21,214 nucleotides of DNA from contig JAGBWT010000056.1 in NCBI GenBank assembly GCA_017629615.1, positions 1-21,214 on the forward strand, given 5' to 3'. The DNA is from Alistipes sp. Lineage in GTDB: Bacteria > Bacteroidota > Bacteroidia > Bacteroidales > Rikenellaceae. The notes under the pieces are model-generated. The model was not told the origin of the DNA and searched no databases. It saw only the letters and a list, made by a program, of their open reading frames with translations. Shown in pieces: positions 1 through 8,736 of the stretch. The position numbers were made by a program, and so were the translations under genes. Positions within the stretch are counted from its first letter, which is position 1. The number at the start of each line of letters is the position of its first letter.

Positions 1-37
1 AGGCTGTAACCCCTAACGCCTCTAACGACCCAATCCA

Positions 38-111
38 CCCAGCACTACCCAGCCTACCCAGCAAAACCCAGCACTACCCAGCCTACCCGCCCCTAACGAC
101 CCTAACACCCC
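38..111. repeat. C-rich short-repeat block with telomere-like CCCTAAC units
   Basis: A 22-nt unit beginning CCCAGCACTACCCAGC occurs perfectly twice, at 38-59 and 67-88. Variants of CCCCTAACG/CCCTAACAC surround it (10-28 and 90-117). On the minus strand the C runs at 86-88, 90-93, 100-102 and 108-111 become G runs separated by loops of 1, 6 and 5 nt, which fits a G-quadruplex motif. No ORF of note crosses the block, because the TTAGGG-like units put stops into the minus frames. I see no mobile-element ends. Confidence 0.75.
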
Positions 112-129
112 TAACACTCTTCCACCATA

Positions 130-174
130 TTTATCGTTTTTCAATATTACCAATATTTTTCTTTATCGTTTTTC
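130..174. repeat. 13-nt direct repeat pair upstream of glnN
   Basis: TTTATCGTTTTTC occurs at 130-142 and again at 162-174, 32 nt apart, which is about three helical turns. Between the copies lies AATATT-ACC-AATATT (143-157), which is both a direct repeat and a palindrome. The block is 65-110 bp upstream of the glnN -7 box, a plausible place for an activator or repressor. A regulatory role is inference only. Confidence 0.45.
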
Positions 175-240
175 GATATACACACCAAATTATTTTTCAC
201 TTTTTCGCGCCTACTCGCACTAAACTTGCAACAAAAGTCG

Positions 241-249
241 TATATTTGC
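241..249 (+). promoter_or_regulatory. Candidate Bacteroidota -7 promoter box for glnN
   Basis: TATATTTGC matches the Bacteroidota -7 consensus TAnnTTTG and lies 44 nt before the glnN ATG. No convincing -33 TTTG is seen 18-20 nt upstream; the only TTG (226-228) is too close. A regulated promoter with a weak -33 would fit the repeats at 130-174. Confidence 0.6.
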
Positions 250-292
250 ACCCAGCAAAACACTTTATACCAATCAAACAGATTAACGGATT

Positions 293-2467
293 ATGTCACT
301 GCTACGATTTAAGATGCTCGAAACAGCTCTTTCGCAAAAGGCCGTAAAGGTCGAGGCGCCAAGCAACAACCCCTCCGATTATTTCGGACTGCGCGTGTTC
401 GGCCGCCGACAGATGCGCAAGTATCTCAACAAGCAGACCTACGAGGCTCTGATTGACACCATCGAGAACAGCACACCACTTCGCCCGGAGGTAGCCGATG
501 CTATTGCCGCAGGTATGCGTCAGTGGGCTTTGGAGAATGGTGCCGACCACTATTGCCACTGGTTTCAGCCTCTCACGGGAGGTACAGCCGAGAAGCACGA
601 CTCGTTTGCCGAGCCTGACCGTCAGGGCGGCGTATTGGAGGAGTTCTCGGGCAAGGTTCTCATTCAGCAGGAGCCCGATGCTTCGTCGTTCCCAAGTGGC
701 GGAATCCGCAACACCTTCGAGGCTCGTGGTTATTCGGCCTGGGACCCGACATCGGCAGCCTTTATCGTCGATACGACACTCTGTATCCCAACCCTCTTCA
801 TTTCGTACACGGGCGAGGCTTTGGACTACAAGACCCCGCTGTTGCGCTCTATTTCGGCTGTCAGCCGTGCCGCAACCGAGGTTTGTCGCTACTTCGACCG
901 CAACGTATCGCACGTCATATCGTATCTTGGTTGGGAGCAGGAGTATTTCCTTATCGACGAGTCGCTTTGGGCAGCTCGTCCCGACCTTGTGCAGACGGGT
1001 CGCACGATGATGGGCCACGAAGCATCGAAAAACCAGCAGCTCGACGACCACTATTTTGGCGCTATACCATCGCGCGTACTCGCCTTTATGAAGGATTTGG
1101 AGTACGAGTGTCTGATGCTCGGCATTCCACTCAAAACGCGTCACAACGAGGTTGCTCCAAACCAATTCGAGCTTGCTCCGATATACGAGGAGGCCAACCT
1201 TGCCAACGACCATAACCAGCTGTTGATGACCATTATGAACAAAGTTGCCGAGCGTCATCACTTCCGCGTACTGCTCCACGAAAAGCCATTCAAAGGCATC
1301 AACGGTTCGGGCAAGCACAACAACTGGTCACTCGGCACCGACACGGGTGTAAATCTGCTCAGTCCGGGCAAGACCGCTTTCGAAAATCTGCAATTCATCA
1401 CATTCCTTGTCAATGTAATTGCAGCCGTATACAAGCACAATGGTCTGCTCAAAGCCGCTGTTATGAGTGCAACAAACGAGCAACGACTTGGCGCAGGCGA
1501 GGCTCCACCGTCGATTATCTCGACATTCCTCGGCTCGCAAATCTCGTCGGTACTCGACAAAATCGAGAATTCGAACAGCGACGAGGCTATCCGCTTCGAC
1601 ACCAAGAACGTATTTCGTATGAGTGGTCTGTCGCAGATACCAAGCCTTCTGCTCGACAACACCGACCGCAACCGCACCTCACCATTTGCCTTCACGGGTA
1701 ACCGTTTCGAGTTCCGTGCAGTAGGTGCGTCGGATAACTGCGCCGAGGCAATTATCGTCATCAATACAGCCGTTGCACAGCAGCTCGCAGAGTTCAAGCG
1801 CACGGTCGATGCCAAAATCGAGAAGGGCGAGAAGAAGGAGAAGGCCATCTACGAGAGCGTACGCGAACTTATCCACCACTGCAAGGCCATTCGTTTCGAT
1901 GGCAACGGCTACTCCGAAGAGTGGCACGCCGAGGCACTACGCCGAGGTTTGGACTGTGAGACCTCGACCCCTATACTCTTCGACCGCTTCCTCGACAGCG
2001 CATCAATCGAGTTGTTTGGCGATACGGGCGTTTACAACAAAATCGAGTTGGAGGCCCGCACCGAGATTAAGTGGGAGACCTATGTCAAGAAGGTACAAAT
2101 CGAGGCCCGCGTATTGGGCGACCTCGCGATGAACCACATCGTACCTATTGCTTCGAAGTACGAAGGCATACTCGCCGACAAGGCTTGGAAATTGCAACAG
2201 CTCGGTATCACACCTACGGGCGACATCGACCTTATCAGCGACATTCAGAACCGCACGGCAAAGATTCAGAGCCTCGTACACGAGATGATTGAGTGCCGCA
2301 AACGCGCCAACCGCATCGAGTGTATGCGCGAGAAGGCTATCGCCTACCACGACACCGTTGCTGTCTTCTTCGACACAATCCGCGACGAAATCGACCACTT
2401 GGAGGAGATTGTCGATGACCAGCTTTGGACTCTGCCGAAGTATCGCGAGATGCTATTTATCAAATAG
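293..2467 (+). CDS. glnN: Glutamine synthetase type III (GSIII)
   Basis: ATP-dependent condensation of ammonium and glutamate to glutamine in the cytoplasm. The 724-residue length is typical of GSIII and far longer than the roughly 450-470 residues of type I. Visible GSIII hallmarks are HWFQPLTGGTAEKHDSF (89-105), GWEQEYFLID (213-222), TRHNEVAPNQFELAPIYEE (282-300), the ATP/glutamate region NGSGKHNNWS (337-346) and RTSPFAFTGNRFEFR (461-475). The start at 293 gives the usual GSIII N-terminus (MSLLRFKMLE); no Shine-Dalgarno precedes it, as is normal in Bacteroidota. It is monocistronic and convergent with the arginine operon. Glutamine is also the usual nitrogen donor for carbamoyl phosphate, so the neighbours are metabolically linked, although carAB is not in the window. 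The family call is very safe. Confidence 0.97.
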   Translation: MSLLRFKMLETALSQKAVKVEAPSNNPSDYFGLRVFGRRQMRKYLNKQTYEALIDTIENSTPLRPEVADAIAAGMRQWALENGADHYCHWFQPLTGGTAEKHDSFAEPDRQGGVLEEFSGKVLIQQEPDASSFPSGGIRNTFEARGYSAWDPTSAAFIVDTTLCIPTLFISYTGEALDYKTPLLRSISAVSRAATEVCRYFDRNVSHVISYLGWEQEYFLIDESLWAARPDLVQTGRTMMGHEASKNQQLDDHYFGAIPSRVLAFMKDLEYECLMLGIPLKTRHNEVAPNQFELAPIYEEANLANDHNQLLMTIMNKVAERHHFRVLLHEKPFKGINGSGKHNNWSLGTDTGVNLLSPGKTAFENLQFITFLVNVIAAVYKHNGLLKAAVMSATNEQRLGAGEAPPSIISTFLGSQISSVLDKIENSNSDEAIRFDTKNVFRMSGLSQIPSLLLDNTDRNRTSPFAFTGNRFEFRAVGASDNCAEAIIVINTAVAQQLAEFKRTVDAKIEKGEKKEKAIYESVRELIHHCKAIRFDGNGYSEEWHAEALRRGLDCETSTPILFDRFLDSASIELFGDTGVYNKIELEARTEIKWETYVKKVQIEARVLGDLAMNHIVPIASKYEGILADKAWKLQQLGITPTGDIDLISDIQNRTAKIQSLVHEMIECRKRANRIECMREKAIAYHDTVAVFFDTIRDEIDHLEEIVDDQLWTLPKYREMLFIK

Positions 2468-2483
2468 CGCAACAACCCATAAT

Positions 2484-2513
2484 AAAAATGCCCCAAAATT
2501 TTGGGGCATTTTT
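2484..2513. terminator. Bidirectional terminator shared by glnN and argH
   Basis: A perfect 30-bp palindrome: each 15-nt arm is AAAAATGCCCCAAAA or its complement, with no unpaired centre. It gives a GC core flanked by an A-run and a T-run, so either strand reads as hairpin plus U-tract. It starts 16 nt after the glnN stop and overlaps the last base of the argH TAA (2515-2513). Confidence 0.93.
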
Positions 2514-3811
2514 TATGCAAGTATTTCGGACACAACCCTCTGCATCTTTTCTGCAATCTCGGCATTACAAAGATTGCCGATACTACCCTCGTGGGTGTGA
2601 TGCACCTCGCGCGTAGGGCTGTACTCGCCTCGCTGTACCGCCATTCCAACCTGACGATAGGCCTCGCGGAACGGAACACCGGAGAGCGCCAAGCGATTGA
2701 CATCTTCGACCGTAAAGAGGTAGTCGTACTTCGACTCGGAGAGAATATCGCGACGAATACGGATATGTTGCAGCATATAGTCACACATATCGAGCAACTC
2801 ACAAATATCGCTCGTGGCAGGGAAGATAATATCCTTCAAGAGTTGCAGGTCGCGGTGATAGCCGAGTGGAAGATTGGCCGTAAGCAACGAAATTTCGTTA
2901 GGCACCGCCTGCAAGCGATTGCAACGGCCTCGCATAATCTCAAAGACATCGGGATTCTTCTTATGCGGCATAATCGACGAGCCCGTCGTAAGCGAGTCGG
3001 GGAATGACACAAAACCGAAGTTCTGGCACATAAACAGACACACGTCCATCGCAAATCGACCCAACGTCGAGGCTGTCGAGGCTATCGCATAGGCAGCCGC
3101 ACGCTCGGTCTTACCTCGGCTCATCTGGGCTGCGACCACGTTATAGTGCATCGTCTCGAAGCCAAGCAAGCGGGTAGTCATCGCTCTGTCGAGCGGGAAC
3201 GAAGAACCATAACCCGCAGCCGAGCCAAGCGGATTTTGGTTGGCTATTTTGTGAGCCGCCACAACCAGAGCCATATCATCGACCAAAGCCTCGGCATAGG
3301 CCCCAAACCACAAGCCAAACGACGACGGCATAGCGATTTGGAGATGGGTATAGCCCGGCATCAGCACATCGGCATACTCCTCACTCAAAGCCTGCAATCG
3401 CTCAAAGAGTGCAAGCATACGCGAAGCGAGCATCTTCATTCTATCTCGCATAAAGAGCTTCAAATCGACCAACACCTGGTCGTTACGCGAACGGTCCGAG
3501 TGAATCTTCTTGCCAACATCACCCAGACGGCGAGTAAGCAGCGTCTCGACTTGCGAATGTACATCCTCGACACCCTCCTCGATTTCGAACTCGCCACGCT
3601 CAACCATTGTCGCAATATCGGAGAGCGCCGCAAGCAACTGCTCCAACTCCTCGGCCGTGAGCAGTCCGATACTCTCCAACATACGGATATGGGCCATCGA
3701 CCCCTCGACATCGTAGCGAGCCAGCGCAAGGTCGAGTTCGCGGTCTGCACCAACCGTAAATTGCTCTATCGCCTGGTCGGCATCGAAACCTTTATTCCAC
3801 AACTTTGTCAT
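2513..3811 (-). CDS. argH: Argininosuccinate lyase
   Basis: Cleaves argininosuccinate to arginine and fumarate, the last step of arginine synthesis. The protein has 432 residues, slightly under the usual 450-470. It carries the superfamily signatures HSDRSRND (104-111), GYTHLQIAMP (153-162, with the conserved His at 156) and the mobile-loop signature GSSIMPHKKNP (277-287), which holds the catalytic serine region. It is the last gene of the arginine operon; the upstream deacylase stop is 4 nt away. Its own stop runs straight into the shared terminator. The C-terminus ends in a plain helix with no fusion. Confidence 0.97.
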   Translation of the reverse strand: MTKLWNKGFDADQAIEQFTVGADRELDLALARYDVEGSMAHIRMLESIGLLTAEELEQLLAALSDIATMVERGEFEIEEGVEDVHSQVETLLTRRLGDVGKKIHSDRSRNDQVLVDLKLFMRDRMKMLASRMLALFERLQALSEEYADVLMPGYTHLQIAMPSSFGLWFGAYAEALVDDMALVVAAHKIANQNPLGSAAGYGSSFPLDRAMTTRLLGFETMHYNVVAAQMSRGKTERAAAYAIASTASTLGRFAMDVCLFMCQNFGFVSFPDSLTTGSSIMPHKKNPDVFEIMRGRCNRLQAVPNEISLLTANLPLGYHRDLQLLKDIIFPATSDICELLDMCDYMLQHIRIRRDILSESKYDYLFTVEDVNRLALSGVPFREAYRQVGMAVQRGEYSPTREVHHTHEGSIGNLCNAEIAEKMQRVVSEILA

Positions 3812-3815
3812 AATT

Positions 3816-4907
3816 CTATCTTCTATTTAACAGTACGGCAAGATTGGCGAGCAACCTTCCGTAGATTTCAACTCCTTCGGCTATCTCGGCCACCTCAACA
3901 TATTCGTCGGCCGTATGCGAGCGAGCCGAGTCGCCCACACCTATCTTCAATGCCGCAATACCCGACATCAACGCACGGTCGGAGGTTGTCGGCGAAACAA
4001 AACATTCGCAACCACACATCGTCGCAGCCTCGACCAACAGATGCTCCGGAGCGATAGCCGAAGCACGAATACGGGTTGAACGTGGCGTCAGTTGCGAGCC
4101 GACCGAGGCTTGCAGAGCAGCCACAACCTCCTCGTTGGTATAGGCGTCGGTCGTACGCACATCGACCACAAACCGACACTCGGCAGGCACGATATTGTGT
4201 TGCGAACCCGCTTCGATTTGGGTTACCGATATTTTTATCGGCCCAAGCACCTGCGACACCCGTTCAAAGCGATAGTCGCGCAGAACAGCGATGTCGGCCA
4301 AAGCCTTATAGATAGCATTATCGCCCTCCTCGCGGGCAGCGTGACCACTTCGACCACGAGCAACGCCGTCGAGTACCACAAGACCGCGCTCTCCGATAGC
4401 AGAACGCATCTGCGTAGGCTCTCCCACCAGCGCCATATCGACCTTAATGCCTTCGTCGGCAAGATGGGCCAACATAGCCCTCATACCTCGCTCGCCCATA
4501 GTCTCCTCCTCGGCCGTCAAAGCCAACAGCAGATTATATGGCATAGCCGTCGTATCGTAGTGGTTACAGAAGAGTGCTACAAGGGCTACAACCGACGCTC
4601 CCGCATCGTTCGACCCCAAACCATAGACTCGACCGCCCTCGACCGCCCCATCGTAAGGGTCGCGACTATATCCAACCGCAGGGCGCACCGTATCGATATG
4701 CGAATTGAGCATCAGCGTCGGCTTTGCCGAGTCGAAGCCCTGCGACAAGGCCCACACATTGTTATAGTGTCGGCGCACGGCAACACCTCGCCCACCAAGT
4801 TCGGCAACAAGAATATCGGCCACAGCCTTCTCATCGCCCGAGGTCGATGGCCTCGCAACAATATTCGACAGAAGCGCAACCGCCTCCTCAACCGACACCC
4901 TCTGCAT
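3816..4907 (-). CDS. argE: M20-family N-acylcitrulline/N-acylornithine deacylase (ArgE type)
   Basis: A 363-residue zinc amidohydrolase of the M20/ArgE-DapE family. Metal ligands are visible in order: H70 and D72 in SHID, D101 in GSNDAG, E133/E134 in TAEEE (catalytic base and ligand), E163 in GEPT, and a late His in RSHTADEYV. H189 in SGHA marks the lid/dimerisation domain. In this operon it most likely removes the N-acyl group after the transcarbamylase step, giving citrulline for ArgG. Whether it prefers acetyl or succinyl cannot be read directly, but the ArgF' residue points to succinyl. Three nt separate it from the argB stop and four from the argH start. DapE is the main alternative; the operon context argues against it. 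Confidence 0.9.
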   Translation of the reverse strand: MQRVSVEEAVALLSNIVARPSTSGDEKAVADILVAELGGRGVAVRRHYNNVWALSQGFDSAKPTLMLNSHIDTVRPAVGYSRDPYDGAVEGGRVYGLGSNDAGASVVALVALFCNHYDTTAMPYNLLLALTAEEETMGERGMRAMLAHLADEGIKVDMALVGEPTQMRSAIGERGLVVLDGVARGRSGHAAREEGDNAIYKALADIAVLRDYRFERVSQVLGPIKISVTQIEAGSQHNIVPAECRFVVDVRTTDAYTNEEVVAALQASVGSQLTPRSTRIRASAIAPEHLLVEAATMCGCECFVSPTTSDRALMSGIAALKIGVGDSARSHTADEYVEVAEIAEGVEIYGRLLANLAVLLNRR

Positions 4908-4910
4908 ATC

Positions 4911-5693
4911 CTACAATGTTATTTTAGTACCCGAACCACACTCCAACAGTCGCTCGGAATGTTTAATCACAACAGAGCGAACACCGCTCTCACAAGCCTT
5001 CAACGCATTCTCAACCTTTGGAATCATACCCTGCGACACAACTCCACTCACACACAACGGCTCAAAATCAGCCTTCGAGATATGCGAAATAACCGACCCC
5101 TCGTCCGCAACATCGGCCAACACACCCTGCTTTTCGAAGCATATAACCAAATCGGTTGGCGCAAGGCTCGATGCGGCAACAGCAACGGCCGAGGCTACGC
5201 TGTCGGCATTGCTATTGAGTAGCGCACCCTCTCCATCGTGGGTAATAGCGCAAAAGACAGGCGTAACACCTGCGTCGAGCATAACTCCGAGCATCGACAC
5301 ATTTATCTTCGTCGCATCAATATCGCCAACAAAACCATAATCGACAGGCACGGGCGAACGACGCACCGCAGGAATCATATTGGCATCGGCACCCGAAAGG
5401 CCCAAAGCATTACACCCGGCCGCTTGCAGAGCCGCCACGATGCGCTTATTCACACCACCTGCATAGACCATCGTAACAATCTCGATTGTCGCGGCATCGG
5501 TCACACGGCGACCACCAATCATCGTCGTCGGCACTTCGAGTCGCTCAGCAAGGCGCGTTGCAAGTTTGCCACCACCGTGTATCAATATCTTTGGCGACGG
5601 CAAGGCTGCAAAATCGGCCACGAAACGCTGCAAAGCAGCCTCGTTGTCGATAACGTTGCCACCTATCTTAACTACCGTGATATTGCGCTCCAT
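4911..5693 (-). CDS. argB: N-acylglutamate kinase (acetylglutamate kinase family)
   Basis: Phosphorylates the gamma-carboxylate of N-acylglutamate, the second step of the pathway. It is an amino acid kinase fold of 260 residues with VVKIGG (7-12), HGGGK (39-43), GGRRVTD (60-66, the substrate-site Arg region) and LNSNAD (159-164). The usual N-acetylglutamate site motif has a Leu before RVTD, and here it is Arg; with the succinyl-type ArgF' this may reflect a larger acyl group (inference). It lacks the N-terminal helix of arginine-inhibited hexameric kinases, so feedback inhibition at this step is doubtful. Its ATG overlaps the argF' stop as TAATG, which suggests translational coupling. Confidence 0.94.
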   Translation of the reverse strand: MERNITVVKIGGNVIDNEAALQRFVADFAALPSPKILIHGGGKLATRLAERLEVPTTMIGGRRVTDAATIEIVTMVYAGGVNKRIVAALQAAGCNALGLSGADANMIPAVRRSPVPVDYGFVGDIDATKINVSMLGVMLDAGVTPVFCAITHDGEGALLNSNADSVASAVAVAASSLAPTDLVICFEKQGVLADVADEGSVISHISKADFEPLCVSGVVSQGMIPKVENALKACESGVRSVVIKHSERLLECGSGTKITL

Positions 5694-6649
5694 TATTTGA
5701 GACCCTCCAAAATTCGTTTCAACACCACCTGCGCCGAAATCTCACGATTGGCCGCCTCCGGAATAACCAGACTGCGTGGCGACTCGATAACATCGTCCGT
5801 CACAATCATATTGCGACGCACGGGCAAGCAGTGCATAAAATAGGCGTTGTTGGTCAGTGCCATCTTCTCGGCATCGACCGTCCAATCGCGGTCGGTAGAG
5901 AGCACCTCGCCATAGTGGTCATCGGCAAATGCCGACCAATTCTTGGCATAGATAAAATCGGCACCTTCGAAGGCCTTGCGCTGGTCGTATTCAATCTGCT
6001 CGGGGCGCACATAACGCTCGTCGAGTTCGTAGCCGTGCGGGTGAGTTACAACCAACTCATAGTCGGCAGCATTGGCCCACTCGGCAAACGAATTGGGAAC
6101 AGCCTGCGGCAACGCCTTTGGGTGTGGAGCCCATGTCATAACAACCTTTGGACGCGCCTTTGTCTTATGCTCTTCGATGGTTATCACATCGGCAAAACTC
6201 TGCAACGGGTGACCCGTAGCGGCCTCCATCGAGAATACGGGACGGCCCGAATAGCGGATAAATTGCTCGATAACACGCTCCTCGTAGTCCTCGGCCTTAT
6301 CTTTCAGGCCTGCAAACGAGCGCACACCGATAACATCGCAATAGGAGCCCATAACAGGTATAGCCTCCAACAGATGCTCGGCCTTATCGCCGTCCATAAC
6401 CACTCCTCGCTCGGTTTCGAGACGCCACGCACCCTGATTGACATCGAGCACCATTACGTTCATACCGAGATTCATCGCCGCCTTCTGGGTCGAGAGGCGT
6501 GTGCGAAGGCTCGAATTAAAGAATACAAGCATAGCCGTCTTATTGCGGCCCAACTCGGTATATGCAAAGCGGTTGCGCTTAACCTCCAAAGCCTCGGCCA
6601 CAGCGGCCTTCAAGTCGCCAATATCGCCAACACCCGTAAATTTTTTCAT
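5693..6649 (-). CDS. argF': N-succinylornithine (or N-acetylornithine) transcarbamylase, ArgF'
   Basis: Transfers a carbamoyl group to the delta-amine of an N-acylated ornithine. It has 318 residues, with the carbamoyl phosphate motif SSLRTR (46-51), HPLQ (147-150) and HCLPVRRN (273-280). The sequence is very close to Bacteroides fragilis N-succinylornithine transcarbamylase as I remember it (for example the start MKKFT-DIGDLK and the NQGAW-LETERGV segment). Published mutagenesis of this family showed that Glu at this site (92 in Xanthomonas) gives acetylornithine specificity, whereas Pro, Ala, Ser or Val gives succinylornithine specificity. Here residue 90, in DGDKAEH, is Ala, which predicts the succinyl substrate. 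It overlaps argB by one base and lies 3 nt from the argD stop. Confidence 0.93.
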   Translation of the reverse strand: MKKFTGVGDIGDLKAAVAEALEVKRNRFAYTELGRNKTAMLVFFNSSLRTRLSTQKAAMNLGMNVMVLDVNQGAWRLETERGVVMDGDKAEHLLEAIPVMGSYCDVIGVRSFAGLKDKAEDYEERVIEQFIRYSGRPVFSMEAATGHPLQSFADVITIEEHKTKARPKVVMTWAPHPKALPQAVPNSFAEWANAADYELVVTHPHGYELDERYVRPEQIEYDQRKAFEGADFIYAKNWSAFADDHYGEVLSTDRDWTVDAEKMALTNNAYFMHCLPVRRNMIVTDDVIESPRSLVIPEAANREISAQVVLKRILEGLK

Positions 6650-6652
6650 ACT

Positions 6653-7774
6653 CTACAACAGTTGTTTGAATCGTTCTAAAAATAGGTCTATCTCTTTGCG
6701 CGTAATAGTCAAAGCCGGCAACAGACGCACGGTAGTCGCACCTGCGCCACCCGTAAAGATATGTTGCTCAAAGAGCAGTCGCTTACGCAACTCCGCAGCC
6801 GACCCCTCAATCTCGACACCGACCATCAGACCTCGACCACGCACCTGCTTGATTTGCGGAATCTTTTGCAACTCGGCAATCAGATACTCGCCAACCTCGC
6901 GGGCATTCTCGACCAGCCCCTCCTGCTCAAAGACCTCCAATACTGCTATCGCCGCAGCACAAGCGAGGTGGTTACCACCAAACGTAGTTCCAAGCATACC
7001 GCGCTTGGCCTCATATTTTGGCGAAATCAGCACCGCACCCATCGGGAAGCCATTGGCAATACCCTTTGCGCAGGTGATAATATCGGGACGTATATCGGCG
7101 TATTGATGGGCAAAGAATCGACCCGTACGGCCATAGCCCGACTGTATCTCGTCGAGAATAAGCGACACATCGTATCGGAGTGTTACCTCGCGCAACTGAC
7201 GCAAAAATTCGTCGCTCGGCAGGTGGATACCCGCAACACCCTGAATACCCTCGATAAGCACAGCACAGAACTCGCCCGTTGCAAGGGCCGCCTCAACCGC
7301 CTCAATATCGTTGAGCGGAGCAAAGACCACATTCTCGGTGCGGTTAAATGGCGACTGAATCGCCGGGTTATCGGTAGCCGCCACAGCGCCCGATGTACGA
7401 CCGTGAAAGGCCTTCGCAAAACAGAGAACCTTGCTGCGACCGCTATGGAACGATGCGAGTTTGAGAGCATTCTCGTTGGCCTCGGCTCCCGAATTACAGA
7501 GAAAGAGCGAATAGTCGTCGTAGCCACTCGCACGACCCAGCAGTTCGGCAAATCGCGCCTGCAACGAATTCTGCACCGAGTTGGAGTAGAAGCCCAACTG
7601 CGACACCTGCTCGGCAATGCGCTCAACATAGTGTGGGTGAGCGTGACCTATCGAAATCACAGCGTGACCACCATATAGGTCGAGCCACGCCTCGCCATCG
7701 GCCGTATAGACATAGTTGCCCCGACCTTTGACAGGCTCTATATCGTAGAGCGAATATACATCAAACAATTTCAT
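6653..7774 (-). CDS. argD: N-acylornithine aminotransferase (class III PLP)
   Basis: Transaminates N-acylglutamate semialdehyde to N-acylornithine using glutamate. The protein has 373 residues and the subgroup II/class III aminotransferase features: GHAVISIGHAHP near residues 36-47, the phosphate-binding NSGAEANE (94-101), FHGRT (123-127), the cofactor Asp in LILDEIQSGYGRTG (205-218, D208) and the PLP-linking lysine K237 in CAKGIANGFPMGA. Its ATG overlaps the argC stop as TAATG. Class III enzymes of this group can also act as ornithine or succinyldiaminopimelate aminotransferases; position in the operon settles the role. Confidence 0.95.
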   Translation of the reverse strand: MKLFDVYSLYDIEPVKGRGNYVYTADGEAWLDLYGGHAVISIGHAHPHYVERIAEQVSQLGFYSNSVQNSLQARFAELLGRASGYDDYSLFLCNSGAEANENALKLASFHSGRSKVLCFAKAFHGRTSGAVAATDNPAIQSPFNRTENVVFAPLNDIEAVEAALATGEFCAVLIEGIQGVAGIHLPSDEFLRQLREVTLRYDVSLILDEIQSGYGRTGRFFAHQYADIRPDIITCAKGIANGFPMGAVLISPKYEAKRGMLGTTFGGNHLACAAAIAVLEVFEQEGLVENAREVGEYLIAELQKIPQIKQVRGRGLMVGVEIEGSAAELRKRLLFEQHIFTGGAGATTVRLLPALTITRKEIDLFLERFKQLL

Positions 7775-8736
7775 TAGAAAGCACTTGGTTTAAGTCGAAG
7801 GCCCTCGCGTTCGTCGAAGCCACACATCAAATTCATATTCTGAACAGCCTGACCCGAAGCACCTTTTAGCAAGTTATCTATAACCGACACAATGTGGAGT
7901 TTGTCGCCGTGTTTAGCAACCGAGAGCAGAGCCTTGTTGGTATTGACCACCTGCTTCAAATCGACATCGCCTTCGGCCACAAACGTAAAGGCCGCATCGC
8001 CATAGTATTGGGCATAGAGCGCACGAGCCTCCTCGGCCGTAAGGTCGCAATCGGTATAGACCGAAGCCAAAATACCGCGAGCAAAGTCACCTCGCATCGG
8101 CACAAAATTCAAGTCCCACTCAAACGACGGTTGCAACTTACGCACATTGCGGCCAATCTCGATAAGGTGTTGGTGCGAAAAGGCCTTATAGACCGACATA
8201 TTGTCGCTGCGCCAACTAAAATGGGTTGTTGCCGACGGCTTTACGCCTGCACCTGTCGAGCCTGTGATGGCCGTAATATGCACCTCGTCCTCCAACACCC
8301 CTGCCGCAGCCAATGGCAACAACGCAAGTTGGATTGCCGTTGCAAAGCAGCCCGGATTGGCGACCTTCGTAGCGCACTTTATCGCTTCGCGCTGCATCTC
8401 GGGCAAGCCATAGCAGTAGCCCTCCGACTCGTCGCGAAAGTCTTGTGCAAGGTCGATAACCTTCAAACCCGACGGCATAGGGTTCGCGGCCCAAAATTCG
8501 CGGCTATGGCCGTGAGCCGAGCAGAGAAACAGCACATCAATAGCCGAGAGGTCGTAGTCGGCCGCAAAGCACATATCGCACTCGCCAACCAAGCCTCCGT
8601 GTACGTCGCTCAATCGATTACCCGCATTGCTCGACGAATGGACAAAGGCGAGCGACACCTGCGGGTGGTTGAGCAGCAGGCGAATCAACTCGCCAGCCGT
8701 ATAACCTGCACCGCCTATAATTCCGACCCGTATCAT
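7774..8736 (-). CDS. argC: N-acyl-gamma-glutamyl-phosphate reductase
   Basis: NADPH-dependent reduction of N-acylglutamyl phosphate to the semialdehyde. It has 320 residues. The Rossmann signature GIIGGAGYTAGEL covers residues 5-17, the catalytic cysteine is C130 in NPGCFATA, and the conserved C-terminal segment is DNLLKGASGQAVQNMN. The length fits the shorter type of the family. Its ATG overlaps the argG stop as ATGA, and its own stop overlaps argD, so translation of argG-argC-argD appears coupled. Confidence 0.96.
   Translation of the reverse strand: MIRVGIIGGAGYTAGELIRLLLNHPQVSLAFVHSSSNAGNRLSDVHGGLVGECDMCFAADYDLSAIDVLFLCSAHGHSREFWAANPMPSGLKVIDLAQDFRDESEGYCYGLPEMQREAIKCATKVANPGCFATAIQLALLPLAAAGVLEDEVHITAITGSTGAGVKPSATTHFSWRSDNMSVYKAFSHQHLIEIGRNVRKLQPSFEWDLNFVPMRGDFARGILASVYTDCDLTAEEARALYAQYYGDAAFTFVAEGDVDLKQVVNTNKALLSVAKHGDKLHIVSVIDNLLKGASGQAVQNMNLMCGFDEREGLRLKPSAF

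Noticed and set aside
38..117. CRISPR array
   Set aside because: Only two 22-nt copies 7 nt apart (62-66 being almost no spacer), not spacer-sized intervals, and no cas genes.
302..1318. A 338-codon minus-strand ORF inside glnN
   Set aside because: Low-complexity shadow of GSIII, whose motifs are intact on the + strand.
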